From NCBI GenBank assembly GCA_964589725.1, contig CAZPUJ010000535.1, positions 1 to 15,847 of the forward strand: a stretch of DNA of 15,847 nt, read 5' to 3'. The number at the start of each line of letters is the position of its first letter. Positions within the stretch are counted from its first letter, which is position 1. Shown here piece after piece: positions 5,258 through 13,005 of this stretch. The notes beneath the pieces are model-generated. The model had not been told where the DNA came from. It ran no database searches and worked only from the letters and a program-made list of their open reading frames with translations. Origin of the DNA: CAYSHJ01 sp964589725 (GTDB lineage: Bacteria; Planctomycetota; Planctomycetia; Planctomycetales; Planctomycetaceae). The position numbers and the translations under genes were made by a program.

Positions 5258-7081
5258 ATGACTTCCTCCGCATTGCATCTTCGTAGTCAACAATGGTTCG
5301 CGGGCCGCGAAGAGTTGGCGTTTCAGAATCGCGCGGCGTTGCGGGCGATGGGTTTGAACCCGGATGACTTCGCCGGCCAGCCGGTGATCGGGATCGCCAA
5401 CAGTTGGAGCGAACTCAATAACTGCAACGCGAACTTGCGCGAGCTGACGGAGGCGGTGAAACGCGGCGTGCTGCTCGAAGGTGGCCTGCCGCTGGAATTC
5501 CCGACCATCTCGCTGGGCGAGGAGTTCATGAAGCCGTCGGCGATGCTGTATCGCAACTTGATGGCGATGGACGTGGAAGAGACGTTGCGCTCGAACCCGA
5601 TCGACGGCGTGGTGCTTTTGTGCAACTGTGACAAGACGACTCCCGCACAGCTCATGGCCGCCGCCAGCGCGGACTTGCCGGCCATTCAGCTCAACGGCGG
5701 CCCGCGCTCGAGTGGGCACTGGCACGGCCAGACAATCGGTTCGGGGACTGACCTGTGGCGATACTCGGACGAAAGAAGGGCAGGGCGGTTGTCGGATGCC
5801 GACTGGCGAGAACTCGAAGCGTGTTACGGTTGCGGCGTCGGCGCGTGCAACACGATGGGGACGGCCTCCACGATGACGTCGCTGTCGGAAGCGCTGGGCA
5901 TGATGTTGCCGGGCACGGCCAGCATTCCCGCGACCGATTCGCGGCGTCTGCAGGCGGCGACCGCGACGGGGCGGCGGATCGTACAAATGGTGCGGGAGGA
6001 TTTACGGCCGTCGCAGATTCTCACTGCTCGATCGTTCGACAACGCGATTCGAGCGTTGCTGGCGCTCGGCGGTTCGACGAATGCGGTCGTGCATTTGATC
6101 GCGATGGCCGGCCGGCGCAACATTCGGCTGCCGCTGTCGCGGTTTGATGAGCTTTCGCGGACAACACCGTTCTTGGTGAATCTGGCACCGTCCGGAAAGC
6201 ACTTGATGGATGCGTTTCATGCGGCGGGCGGCTTATCGGCGGTGCTGGCTGAGTTGTGTGGGCGAGAGGTGTTACAGACGTATGAGCGTCAACTCGCTTC
6301 GGGCTCCCTCACCCCGGCCCTCTCCCAAGGGGAGAGGGAGAATTGCCCTCTGCACCTCGACTGCCTGACTGTGACCGGCAGGACGTTGGGTGAGAACATT
6401 GCTCGAGCGCGGAGCTTTGATCGAGACGTCATCCGCTCCCGCGAATCGCCGCTTTCGCCGGGAGGTTCATTGGCCGTGTTGACCGGTAACCTGGCGCCGC
6501 GCGGCGCGGTGATCAAAGTCTCCGCCGCGTCGCCGACCTTGATGAAGCATCGCGGTCGAGCGATCGTGTTTCGCGACTACCAAGACATGCTCGCACGCGT
6601 GAACGATCCGACGTTGCCGGTCGACGCCGACAGCGTCTTGATTCTGCAAAATGCGGGACCGAAGGGCGTCCCCGGATTTCCGGAATGGGGCCTGATCCCG
6701 GTGCCGACGAAGTTGCTGCAAGCGGGCGTGAACGATGTCGTGCGGATCAGCGATTCGCGGATGAGCGGCACGGCATTCGGAACCGTCGTGCTGCACGTCG
6801 CTCCCGAAGCCGCGTCAGGCGGAGCGATCGCACTCGTGTGCGACGGCGACTTGATCGAATTGGACGTTGATCAACGTCGGTTGCAACTCCTCGTCGACGA
6901 CCAGGAACTCGCGCGGCGTCGCGCGGCTTGGCAACCTTCGCCGTCAAAGCATCTGCGCGGATACCCGCGCCTTTACATCGACCACGTCCTGCAAGCGGAC
7001 GAAGGCTGTGACTTTGATTTCTTGCGACCGAACAATGACGCGGAGTTGGCATTTGTGCCGCCGGTCGTTGGTCGCTCGTGA
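5258..7081 (+). CDS. IlvD/Edd-family dehydratase, probably a sugar-acid dehydratase
   Basis: Iron-sulfur enzyme that removes water from a dihydroxy or sugar acid to give a 2-keto acid. 607 residues; the family usually has about 570-600. Cluster-ligand cysteines fit C56 (SELNNCN), C124 (CNCDKTTPA) and C197 (GACNTMGTAST). Other signatures are RNLMAMDVEE, LGGSTNAVVHL, GNLAPRGAVIK, GPKGVPGFPEWG and ISDSRMSGTAFG with the catalytic Ser. The C-terminal GYPRLYIDHVLQADEGCDF matches the arabinonate/xylonate-type branch better than true IlvD of valine/isoleucine synthesis, so a sugar-acid substrate is inferred; no neighbour names the pathway. An in-frame TTG exists at 5222 but overlaps the preceding frame's end, and the ATG at 5258 gives the expected N-terminus. 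Residues 349-361 (GSLTPALSQGERE) are a repeat-derived insertion in a variable loop; the enzyme otherwise looks intact. Confidence 0.9.
   Translation: MTSSALHLRSQQWFAGREELAFQNRAALRAMGLNPDDFAGQPVIGIANSWSELNNCNANLRELTEAVKRGVLLEGGLPLEFPTISLGEEFMKPSAMLYRNLMAMDVEETLRSNPIDGVVLLCNCDKTTPAQLMAAASADLPAIQLNGGPRSSGHWHGQTIGSGTDLWRYSDERRAGRLSDADWRELEACYGCGVGACNTMGTASTMTSLSEALGMMLPGTASIPATDSRRLQAATATGRRIVQMVREDLRPSQILTARSFDNAIRALLALGGSTNAVVHLIAMAGRRNIRLPLSRFDELSRTTPFLVNLAPSGKHLMDAFHAAGGLSAVLAELCGREVLQTYERQLASGSLTPALSQGERENCPLHLDCLTVTGRTLGENIARARSFDRDVIRSRESPLSPGGSLAVLTGNLAPRGAVIKVSAASPTLMKHRGRAIVFRDYQDMLARVNDPTLPVDADSVLILQNAGPKGVPGFPEWGLIPVPTKLLQAGVNDVVRISDSRMSGTAFGTVVLHVAPEAASGGAIALVCDGDLIELDVDQRRLQLLVDDQELARRRAAWQPSPSKHLRGYPRLYIDHVLQADEGCDFDFLRPNNDAELAFVPPVVGRS
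6306..6338. repeat. Palindromic repeat inserted in frame in the dehydratase gene
   Basis: CCCTCTCCC (6318-6326) and GGGAGAGGG (6330-6338) form a 9-bp inverted repeat with a 3-nt loop, preceded by CCCTCACCCCGG. Its translation, LTPALSQGERE, matches a dispersed repeat often met in bacterial genomes (peptide pattern LTPALSQGER, from memory). It falls between LQTYERQLAS and PLHLDCLTVTG, where relatives have a short loop, and the frame stays open. Confidence 0.75.
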
Positions 7082-7119
7082 TCGCATCCAAATTCGACCG
7101 ACTCCCATGACTATTCGCG

Positions 7120-8202
7120 CTATGGTGCATCAATCGGGTCAATCGTCACCTGCCAGCGAGTCTGCACTTCCTGATTCGACCCACCTTGGGTATCTCGAAC
7201 TTGGATGCGTAAACGGCGCGTACTTTCGTCCGTCGCGACGGCTCCGACGCAGAATGTGATTTCTTCGTTGGGCGCGACTTGGGTGATGGCAGGAAAGTCC
7301 AAGCGGGTCCGTACCGCTTGCTGGGCGGGCGACTTGGCGCTCGCGACGAGTTGCGTCTCTGGCGGAGTGGTCATCGTGACGGCGACCTGCGTGACTGGCT
7401 GTGAGCTGACGTTTCGCAGACGCACTCGGCACCAAGCAACATTCGTCGGATGGTCGGCGGGCGGAGGAATCTGACTCGAAGCAGCGACGGGCGTCACAGA
7501 CAAGGGTTCGGCGGGTACAGACAAGGGTTCGGCGGGTGCAGACAAGGGCTCGGCGGGTGCAGACAAGGGCTCGGGCGGTCCGATCGGTGCGGGGGCGGAT
7601 GGTAACCGGAGCGAATTCGGGGTCGTGTTATTCGAGGGTTTCTGCAAGTGGGTAGCATGCGGAGATGGTTGTGCCACGGTAGCGCTCGTTGTTGTGGTCT
7701 CCGCGATCGGCCGACGTGGCGGCAGTGCCTCGAGCACCTTTGGTTTAGGAGACGCAACTCGCGGTGGACTTTCAGCGACGCTGTTGGCCTTCGGCGTCTT
7801 GTTGTCGCCGGCGATGGCACGTGAGTTCGGCGTCGCCAACGATCGCGCGCGTGAGTTCTGGTCGGACGGGGCCTTGCTGGCGAGGCTCAGCTTCGCGGCA
7901 GACCGCGCATCCTCGGACCGCCACGAACGTGACCCCGGGACTCGCAGCGGCAAGGGTCGGTCAAATCCGAGTGCGTCACCGATCTGATCGCCGGCGCGAG
8001 CGGCCAGGTCGCGCGTCGCTTGGAACGGTTGAGCGACGGTCTCTTGAGTTTCCCGCAATGACGAGCAGCCGGAGAAACAGCCGATTGTCAGCGCGGCGAG
8101 ATGCCACCAGCGGTTCGTGAGCAGCCCCGCCTCGGGGCCGAACAGTAGATCAAATAGCCAACTTGGGCCGCGGTTTCCGAAGTGCCAGGTGAGTCGTTGC
8201 AT
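7120..8202 (-). CDS. Probable lipoprotein with Pro/Ala/Ser-rich repeat stalk and Ig-like C-terminal domain
   Basis: 360 residues, function unknown. A long N-terminal stretch leads to a hydrophobic segment, HLAALTIGCFSGC, with candidate lipidation cysteines at C42 and C46; neither lipobox is canonical, so the anchor is tentative. Residues about 60-250 are low-complexity, rich in Ala, Ser, Pro and Thr, and include a tandem heptad EPLSAPA-type repeat (210-235). The C-terminal 100 residues (from about VAWCRVRLRNVSSQPVTQVA) look like a beta-sandwich of the DUF11 type common in planctomycete surface proteins. Expected location: anchored in a membrane with the C-terminal domain in the periplasm or outside. 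It is last in a four-gene minus-strand cluster and starts 66 bp after the HEAT-repeat gene. Its stop faces the dehydratase stop 38 bp away, with no hairpin terminator seen between. The start ATG lacks a strong ribosome site. Confidence 0.75.
   Translation of the reverse strand: MQRLTWHFGNRGPSWLFDLLFGPEAGLLTNRWWHLAALTIGCFSGCSSLRETQETVAQPFQATRDLAARAGDQIGDALGFDRPLPLRVPGSRSWRSEDARSAAKLSLASKAPSDQNSRARSLATPNSRAIAGDNKTPKANSVAESPPRVASPKPKVLEALPPRRPIAETTTTSATVAQPSPHATHLQKPSNNTTPNSLRLPSAPAPIGPPEPLSAPAEPLSAPAEPLSVPAEPLSVTPVAASSQIPPPADHPTNVAWCRVRLRNVSSQPVTQVAVTMTTPPETQLVASAKSPAQQAVRTRLDFPAITQVAPNEEITFCVGAVATDESTRRLRIQVRDTQGGSNQEVQTRWQVTIDPIDAP
7497..7574 (-). repeat. 21-bp tandem repeat, about 3.7 copies, inside the lipoprotein gene
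   Basis: Units begin at 7497, 7518, 7539 and 7560 (the last partial), with core CAGACAAGGG followed by TTCGGCGGGT or CTCGGCGGGT. The unit is seven codons, so copy number can change without frameshift. It encodes PLSAPAE/PLSVPAE heptads in the predicted stalk. Confidence 0.9.
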
Positions 8203-8218
8203 GATCAGGCCAGGGGTT

Positions 8219-8239
8219 AGAGGTCAGAGGTCAGAGGTC
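8219..8239. repeat. 7-bp tandem repeat (AGAGGTC x3) between HEAT and lipoprotein genes
   Basis: Three perfect copies of AGAGGTC lie in the 66-bp gap, 17 bp before the lipoprotein start as transcribed on the minus strand. Slippage could alter leader length; no known function. Confidence 0.8.
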
Positions 8240-8268
8240 AGAACAAGCGTATTTCAGATCAATTCGAG

Positions 8269-10341
8269 TTAGCCCACTCGGACGAGTGGTTCCGTGATGC
8301 GATGCAGGGCATTGCGGGCGGCGGTGGGGACTTTGGCTTGGGCTTCCAGATCTTTGGGTCGAAAGATTTTTAACGTGGTGGCTGGATCTCGCGGTTCGCG
8401 GGTAGTTGTCGCCGAGGTGCTCACGGCCACTGGCGTCTCGGTGTTCACGATGGATGCCGCTGGCAGACTTGCCAGCACGGCTTGAGCATACTGCCGCACT
8501 TCGGCATCGATATCGGAGAGTGCTCGTCGCAAAGTGGACTCCGTCGCGATGGGATCAATCAAACCCAACGCGGCCACGGCGCAACGACGAAGTCCGACCT
8601 CCGTGTCGGCCGCCGCTCGCGTGAGTTGCGGCAAGGCCTCGGCGGCATCCGACCCGATGCCCCCCAACGCCGATGCGGAATTGCGTCGCACCGACGGATC
8701 GGGGTCGGACACCAACCGAGCTAATTCGCCGACAGCGGCTTTGGCCACTGACCCCATCTGACCCAACGTAAACGCGGCTCGACAACGGACGGCGGCGTGA
8801 GTGTCGGCCAACGCGACTCGTAGCGCCGGCACCGCTTCGTATGCGTGCGGACCGAACGAGGCGAGGGCGAACGCGGACGCCGCTCGCACGCACGGATTGG
8901 CATCACGCAACGACGCCGCCAACTGTGGCACGTCTTTGTGAATCTGTTCAGACAGCGGACGTGCGGTAGTGACATCCTGATCGGCTCGCAGGACTGCCGT
9001 TGCGAGGTCGTCGATCGAACGTCCCGACGGCAGGGAAACCATGATTGCGGGAACCACGTGTGCGTCGATCCACTCGGCATCCGCTGAGAGTTTCGTCGCC
9101 GTGGTCGGCAGGTTGTTCTTGAGGTCGTTGCGATCGTCGGCATTGGCATCGTTCCGGGCCAATCTCCTGGTAAACATTCGCCACAGCACCCACGCCAAGC
9201 CACCCAACGCGAGAACTCCCATCGCACGGCCCAACCACAGAACAAGCGAATTAGAATTCGTGCTCGATGATGACTCTGTCGCGTCGCTGTCCACCGGCAA
9301 TTCATCCGGAAGTCCGCGAGCCGTACCCTGTGCGAATCGCGAGGCTGCCAATCCCCGTTTGTCTGTCACCGGCTGCTCGTTCGCTGTCAGTTGAAAGCCT
9401 GCAACCAATTGGCGAAAGCGGTTGGCCAAGCGAACAGCCTCAGCGGAATTCTGTGCCAATCCCGAGAGCGCCTGTGTGGCGACTTTGCAAGGACGCCGCA
9501 CCGCATCGCGCTGCTGATCGTCGACCCGATTCCACTGCCGATCGACTTCGTCGGCGAAACGTTCCAAAGCTCGAATTGCCGCCGCCCGCACGTGCTCATC
9601 CAAATCGTTGGTCGAATGCGCCAATGTCGGAATCGCCGGCGCGGCCGCGAGGCCCAAATCACTGAGTAGAACAGCCGCGGCTAGTCGCACCGCTTCGTCT
9701 TCATCGGCCAGTGAGGTCACGATGCTCGGCACGACTTGTGTCGCTGTCGCGTGATCCCAGTTGGGTAAGCAGACAGACAATGTCGCCAAAGCCTCGCCAC
9801 GCACATCGGCGACCGCGTCCCGCAGACATTCGCACAACGCCTTCGCGGCTGCGTCGATGTCGCTGATGGGAACGGCTCTCAGCGCGGCGATCGCTTCGCG
9901 CCGCACATCGACGTCACGGTCGCGAGTCGTTGCCACTAAAGTGTCCGAGGCCAGCGCCGCATGTTCACCAAGTTTTCCCAAAGCGGCTGCCGCTCCCCAG
10001 CGGACTTTCGAATCATCGTCGGAGAGCGCTCGCGTCAACTGCGGCCGTGCCGGCGAGGCGGCTTCGCCGAATTGCGACAACGCCGAGGCCGCCGCTTGAC
10101 GCACGAGCGTGGCTTCATCGAACAACGCCTGTGCGAGTTGTTCGGCGGCACTTGCGGACGGATGTTGACCGATGCTGACGACTGCGGAGGATCGTTGTTC
10201 CGCAGTGCCGGAACGCAGTTGTTCGCGGTCGTTGTTCGTCGGCGCATCGGCGCAAGCATCGGTGGCCGTTTGCAGCAGCAGACTGCATCCGGCGAGCAGT
10301 GCCCAACCGATTCTCGTTGCCAGTCGCGCTGGTTGCATCAT
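8269..10341 (-). CDS. HEAT-repeat protein with signal sequence and one central transmembrane segment
   Basis: 690 residues, no catalytic motif seen; HEAT arrays usually act as protein-binding scaffolds. The N-terminus (1-32) has a hydrophobic export signal, IGWALLAGCSLLLQTATDA, with a possible lipobox LLAGC. HEAT-like repeats fill about 45-265 (units such as VRQAAASALSQFGEAA and VRWGAAAALGKLGEHA). A disordered Ser/Asn linker precedes a single membrane helix at about 365-388 (LVLWLGRAMGVLALGGLAWV), followed by Arg-rich RMFTRRLAR. A second HEAT block covers about 465-625. By the positive-inside rule, block one should be outside the inner membrane and block two in the cytoplasm. Two ATGs are adjacent at 10341 and 10338; TGGAGG (complement of 10343-10348) is only 1 nt from the first, so the second is the likelier start. 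The upstream coiled-coil gene ends 80 bp before; one operon is likely. Confidence 0.85.
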   Translation of the reverse strand: MMQPARLATRIGWALLAGCSLLLQTATDACADAPTNNDREQLRSGTAEQRSSAVVSIGQHPSASAAEQLAQALFDEATLVRQAAASALSQFGEAASPARPQLTRALSDDDSKVRWGAAAALGKLGEHAALASDTLVATTRDRDVDVRREAIAALRAVPISDIDAAAKALCECLRDAVADVRGEALATLSVCLPNWDHATATQVVPSIVTSLADEDEAVRLAAAVLLSDLGLAAAPAIPTLAHSTNDLDEHVRAAAIRALERFADEVDRQWNRVDDQQRDAVRRPCKVATQALSGLAQNSAEAVRLANRFRQLVAGFQLTANEQPVTDKRGLAASRFAQGTARGLPDELPVDSDATESSSSTNSNSLVLWLGRAMGVLALGGLAWVLWRMFTRRLARNDANADDRNDLKNNLPTTATKLSADAEWIDAHVVPAIMVSLPSGRSIDDLATAVLRADQDVTTARPLSEQIHKDVPQLAASLRDANPCVRAASAFALASFGPHAYEAVPALRVALADTHAAVRCRAAFTLGQMGSVAKAAVGELARLVSDPDPSVRRNSASALGGIGSDAAEALPQLTRAAADTEVGLRRCAVAALGLIDPIATESTLRRALSDIDAEVRQYAQAVLASLPAASIVNTETPVAVSTSATTTREPRDPATTLKIFRPKDLEAQAKVPTAARNALHRITEPLVRVG

Positions 10342-10357
10342 GCCTCCAGAAATGTCG

Positions 10358-10373
10358 AGTGGGCAAGCCCACT
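10358..10373. repeat. Short palindrome between coiled-coil and HEAT genes
   Basis: AGTGGGC and GCCCACT with a 2-nt AA/TT centre form a 7-bp stem in the leader of the HEAT gene, about 10 bases before its Shine-Dalgarno sequence. It resembles other short dispersed palindromes of this genome type. A role in mRNA processing between the two genes is possible but unproven. Confidence 0.55.
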
Positions 10374-10421
10374 AAATCGATTATCCAAAAACCGTGAGTG
10401 TGGTGGCGATTTCCAGTCGAC

Positions 10422-11711
10422 TTATGCCGCAGACTCGTGTCGTTCGGGTCTCTTCAGAAGCACCAGGCGCTCGCGGATTTCGTCCAAACTAAGTGGCATG
10501 GCGGAATCGGATGACAGCGTATGAGTGGCCATGGTCTGTGTGCCCTTGGTTGACTCACTGGCGGTCATGTCGCTCGTTTGATGACTGAGTTGAGAATGTT
10601 CGGTCACTGGATTGAGCGTTGGAAACCGCGCCAACGGCCTGGCGGATTGTTCGGCGGACGCTGTCACCGCTTCTAAACCTCGCTGAGCCGTTCGCAGTTC
10701 GTCGCTGACACGCGACAAATGTTGATCGAGGAATTGCAGCCCGTTTTCCAAGACCACTTGCTCGCGGCGGAACTTGTCCGTCCAGGCGTCGCGCTGTCGA
10801 TTGAACTCGGTTCGCTCCGCCAGCAGTCCAGTTGCCTGAGCTTCCCTCGCTTGCTGCAAGTCCTCGTCGAGTTGCTGCCGCGCGTCGTTGAGCTCGGCTT
10901 GGACCTTGCGGACGTGTCCCTCGAACTCCTCGCGATCACTGCGCAGCCGTCGCCCTTCGCCGTCACGATACCGACTGAATTCGGCCTGCTGTTGCAAACG
11001 CTCGCTGTCGAGCAACTGGCGTATGTCCGCCAGTTCGGCTTCGGCCTGACGTCTCCAATTGAGCAACTCTTCACGCTCGCGCACACGCTGCGAGGCCAAG
11101 TCCTCCTTCATCCGCTGAGCAGCGATGTCGTGAACCTCTTTCGCGTGACGCACACCGTTCCACTCTTGATCCCGTCGCGTCGACCATTCGGCCTCAGCCC
11201 GCGCCAACTCCTGTTCGAAGTCCGCTCGTTGCCGAGCCAAGTCGTGATGAAAGATTTCTCGCTGCCGCGCCAGCTCCTGCTCGCAGCGCTGTTGCTCTTG
11301 CAGACGTTGCTGTTGAGCCGTCTCGTCCGCCTGCCGCAGAAACTCCAGATGTTGGGCCTTGGCGATTTCCAATTCGTTCCACGCCGAACCCACGCGCTGC
11401 TGCACCGCTTGCCGGAGCTGCTCACGCTCGGCGCGAGCGGCCTTAAGCTGTGCGCGCAATATTGGCAGTTCTTCGTCGGTAGGTTGTACGCTGGCCTGCA
11501 AGTGACGATCTGTCGCCGCAGATTCTGACGCGGCAGATGAGCCTGAGAGCGCGGTGTTCGTCGTCGCCGCGACGTCGAGGTTGTCGCTGAGGGGCGCGTC
11601 GGCGAGCAGTTCTTGTTCGAGTTGTGCTCGCTGGCGGCGCCACAATTCGCGAGCAACTTCGGTCGCTTCGGAACGTTGATCGTTGAATGACGACATTAGA
11701 CGACTCCTCAT
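10422..11711 (-). CDS. Long coiled-coil protein, cytoplasmic, function unknown
   Basis: 429 residues from ATG at 11711, or 424 from the in-frame ATG at 11696. The first ATG overlaps the upstream stop as ATGA; the second has GAGGAG about 7 nt upstream and is the better-supported start. The bulk (about residues 80-350) is highly charged, rich in Glu, Gln, Arg and Ala, and has heptad-like spacing without helix breakers (for example RQREIFHHDLARQRADFEQE), indicating a long coiled coil. The ends are lower in charge: a Ser/Thr/Ala-rich stretch near 50-70, and a C-terminal tail with SLDEIRERLVLLKRPE. There is no signal peptide or membrane segment, so it is probably cytoplasmic. Similar composition occurs in SMC-like and filament-forming proteins, but no ATPase motif is present. 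It sits between a lipoprotein and the HEAT gene on one strand, suggesting a structural role with them. Confidence 0.85.
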   Translation of the reverse strand: MRSRLMSSFNDQRSEATEVARELWRRQRAQLEQELLADAPLSDNLDVAATTNTALSGSSAASESAATDRHLQASVQPTDEELPILRAQLKAARAEREQLRQAVQQRVGSAWNELEIAKAQHLEFLRQADETAQQQRLQEQQRCEQELARQREIFHHDLARQRADFEQELARAEAEWSTRRDQEWNGVRHAKEVHDIAAQRMKEDLASQRVREREELLNWRRQAEAELADIRQLLDSERLQQQAEFSRYRDGEGRRLRSDREEFEGHVRKVQAELNDARQQLDEDLQQAREAQATGLLAERTEFNRQRDAWTDKFRREQVVLENGLQFLDQHLSRVSDELRTAQRGLEAVTASAEQSARPLARFPTLNPVTEHSQLSHQTSDMTASESTKGTQTMATHTLSSDSAMPLSLDEIRERLVLLKRPERHESAA

Positions 11712-12682
11712 TCGCGCGTCGGCACTTCAACATCGAAGAAGGTTTCGTTGTCCCGATTGTCCGTCGACTTGGCGGTCTCGTTCCTTACGTCGACGGGCGA
11801 TTCATTCCTGTTTTCCGGCAATTGAGTCTCTGCCGGTTGATCGACAACAGCGTTCGCAGTTTGTGCCGGATCGTCCGTGGTGACATCCATCTGCGTAACC
11901 GTCGAACTCCGCGCCACCAACCGCCTCAATTGCTCCGTCCGCTCACGAGCCTCGGTCAAACGGTGCTGCCGCAAGTCTTCAAACACTTGCTCAACCAACT
12001 GAGCCACGTCACGGGTGCGAGCCGTCGACTCGGCCGCGCGAATCGTCGTTGCTGAGTTTGCCACGTCCGAAAACTCCTTCGTCTGACAACTCGCCCTGTG
12101 TTTCTCGTCCGACGGCGAGGACAAGGACTCGACCTCGTCCGCAGCGGGGCATCGAGCGTCTGTTGCAGTTGCCGAGGACTCGGCGTTGCGGGTGCTTCGC
12201 AGCGGGACAGCGCGTTCGAACTCGGCGAACGGTCGAGTCTCGCGCGAACGAACGGCGCGGGTCAGGGGTGTGCCACTGGTTGTCGGCGCGGGAACGAATT
12301 TTGCAGGCTCCGGAAGTGGCGTTGGCTTCGTCGGCGTGGGTACCGACTCAGAAGTGGGCGCGGACGGTGAAACGTACTTCGTTGGGATGATCTGCGCGTC
12401 CGTTGGCCGAGCCGGGTTCACACGCGAGACGAGGCGTGGATCGCGAGCCGCTTGGTGCTGTTTGTTGGCCGGTCCAGTGCCGACAATCGGATCCCAGGTC
12501 AATGTCGGCGAGGACTTTGTCGGTTCGCGCTTGAGTTGTCGGGGGCCGGCGGTGGCCGGCCGTAGCGACTCCTGACGATCCGCGATCGGATGCGTCAACA
12601 CTCGCCGACCGTCCTGGCCGTGCAGACAACCTGCGAGACTGACTCCCAACCAGCCGGCCCATTTCCAAAACGGATGCCGCAT
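11708..12682 (-). CDS. Lipoprotein of unknown function, mostly disordered
   Basis: 324 residues. The N-terminus MRHPFWKWAGWLGVSLAGC has a positive start, a short hydrophobic core and a good lipobox (LAGC, C19), so export and lipidation are likely. Residues 20-210 are Pro, Thr, Ser and Ala rich, with no recognisable fold. A short helical region follows (DVAQLVEQVFEDLRQHRLTE, then ARERTEQLRRLVARS), then an acidic Asn/Glu/Asp tail. It is first in the minus-strand cluster, and its stop overlaps the coiled-coil gene start by ATGA, indicating translational coupling. The helical stretch could pack against a partner. The reading frame is supported by the signal peptide and the tight overlap, not by homology that I can name. 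Confidence 0.75.
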   Translation of the reverse strand: MRHPFWKWAGWLGVSLAGCLHGQDGRRVLTHPIADRQESLRPATAGPRQLKREPTKSSPTLTWDPIVGTGPANKQHQAARDPRLVSRVNPARPTDAQIIPTKYVSPSAPTSESVPTPTKPTPLPEPAKFVPAPTTSGTPLTRAVRSRETRPFAEFERAVPLRSTRNAESSATATDARCPAADEVESLSSPSDEKHRASCQTKEFSDVANSATTIRAAESTARTRDVAQLVEQVFEDLRQHRLTEARERTEQLRRLVARSSTVTQMDVTTDDPAQTANAVVDQPAETQLPENRNESPVDVRNETAKSTDNRDNETFFDVEVPTRE

Positions 12683-13005
12683 ATGTCACACTCGCCCAAA
12701 CGCATCACTCAAACGTCGCACAGCCGCGCCGCGCGAGGTCTCCGCAGAGAGACTCATCGGGTTTATCGGTCAGGCAGGCTTTCCCGATGCACCCTATTCT
12801 GACGGTCAGGAAAGTCGGGCGAAGTTTATCGGAATTTTGGATCGGCAATGTTTGCCGATACCTCAGACAAACAACGAGCCACTCCCTGAACCCGAATTGC
12901 GTACGCTCCTCACGAATCAGCTCACGATTGCCGTGATCGTTTGCATTTCTAAGTTTTCGCCTTATCGTGCTCATCCGTCACAAACTACCCGGACGTGTAT
13001 TACCC
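12683..13005. promoter_or_regulatory. Divergent intergenic region with short repeats and a palindrome
   Basis: About 320 bp separate the lipoprotein gene (minus) from the Cys-rich gene (plus), so both promoters should be here. Seen: direct repeats GTTTATCGG (12761-12769, 12824-12832) and CGGTCAGG (12767-12774, 12803-12810), and an 8-bp inverted repeat ATCGGCAA-TGT-TTGCCGAT at 12841-12859 that could be an operator or hairpin. No clear -35/-10 pair was identified. Confidence 0.4.

Noticed and set aside
7082..7119. Bidirectional terminator between the convergent dehydratase and lipoprotein genes
   Set aside because: No inverted repeat is visible in these 38 bp.
10719..11528. 269-codon plus-strand open frame opposite the coiled-coil gene
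   Set aside because: Its Leu-rich translation is the mirror of Glu/Gln-rich codons on the other strand; there is no plausible start context.
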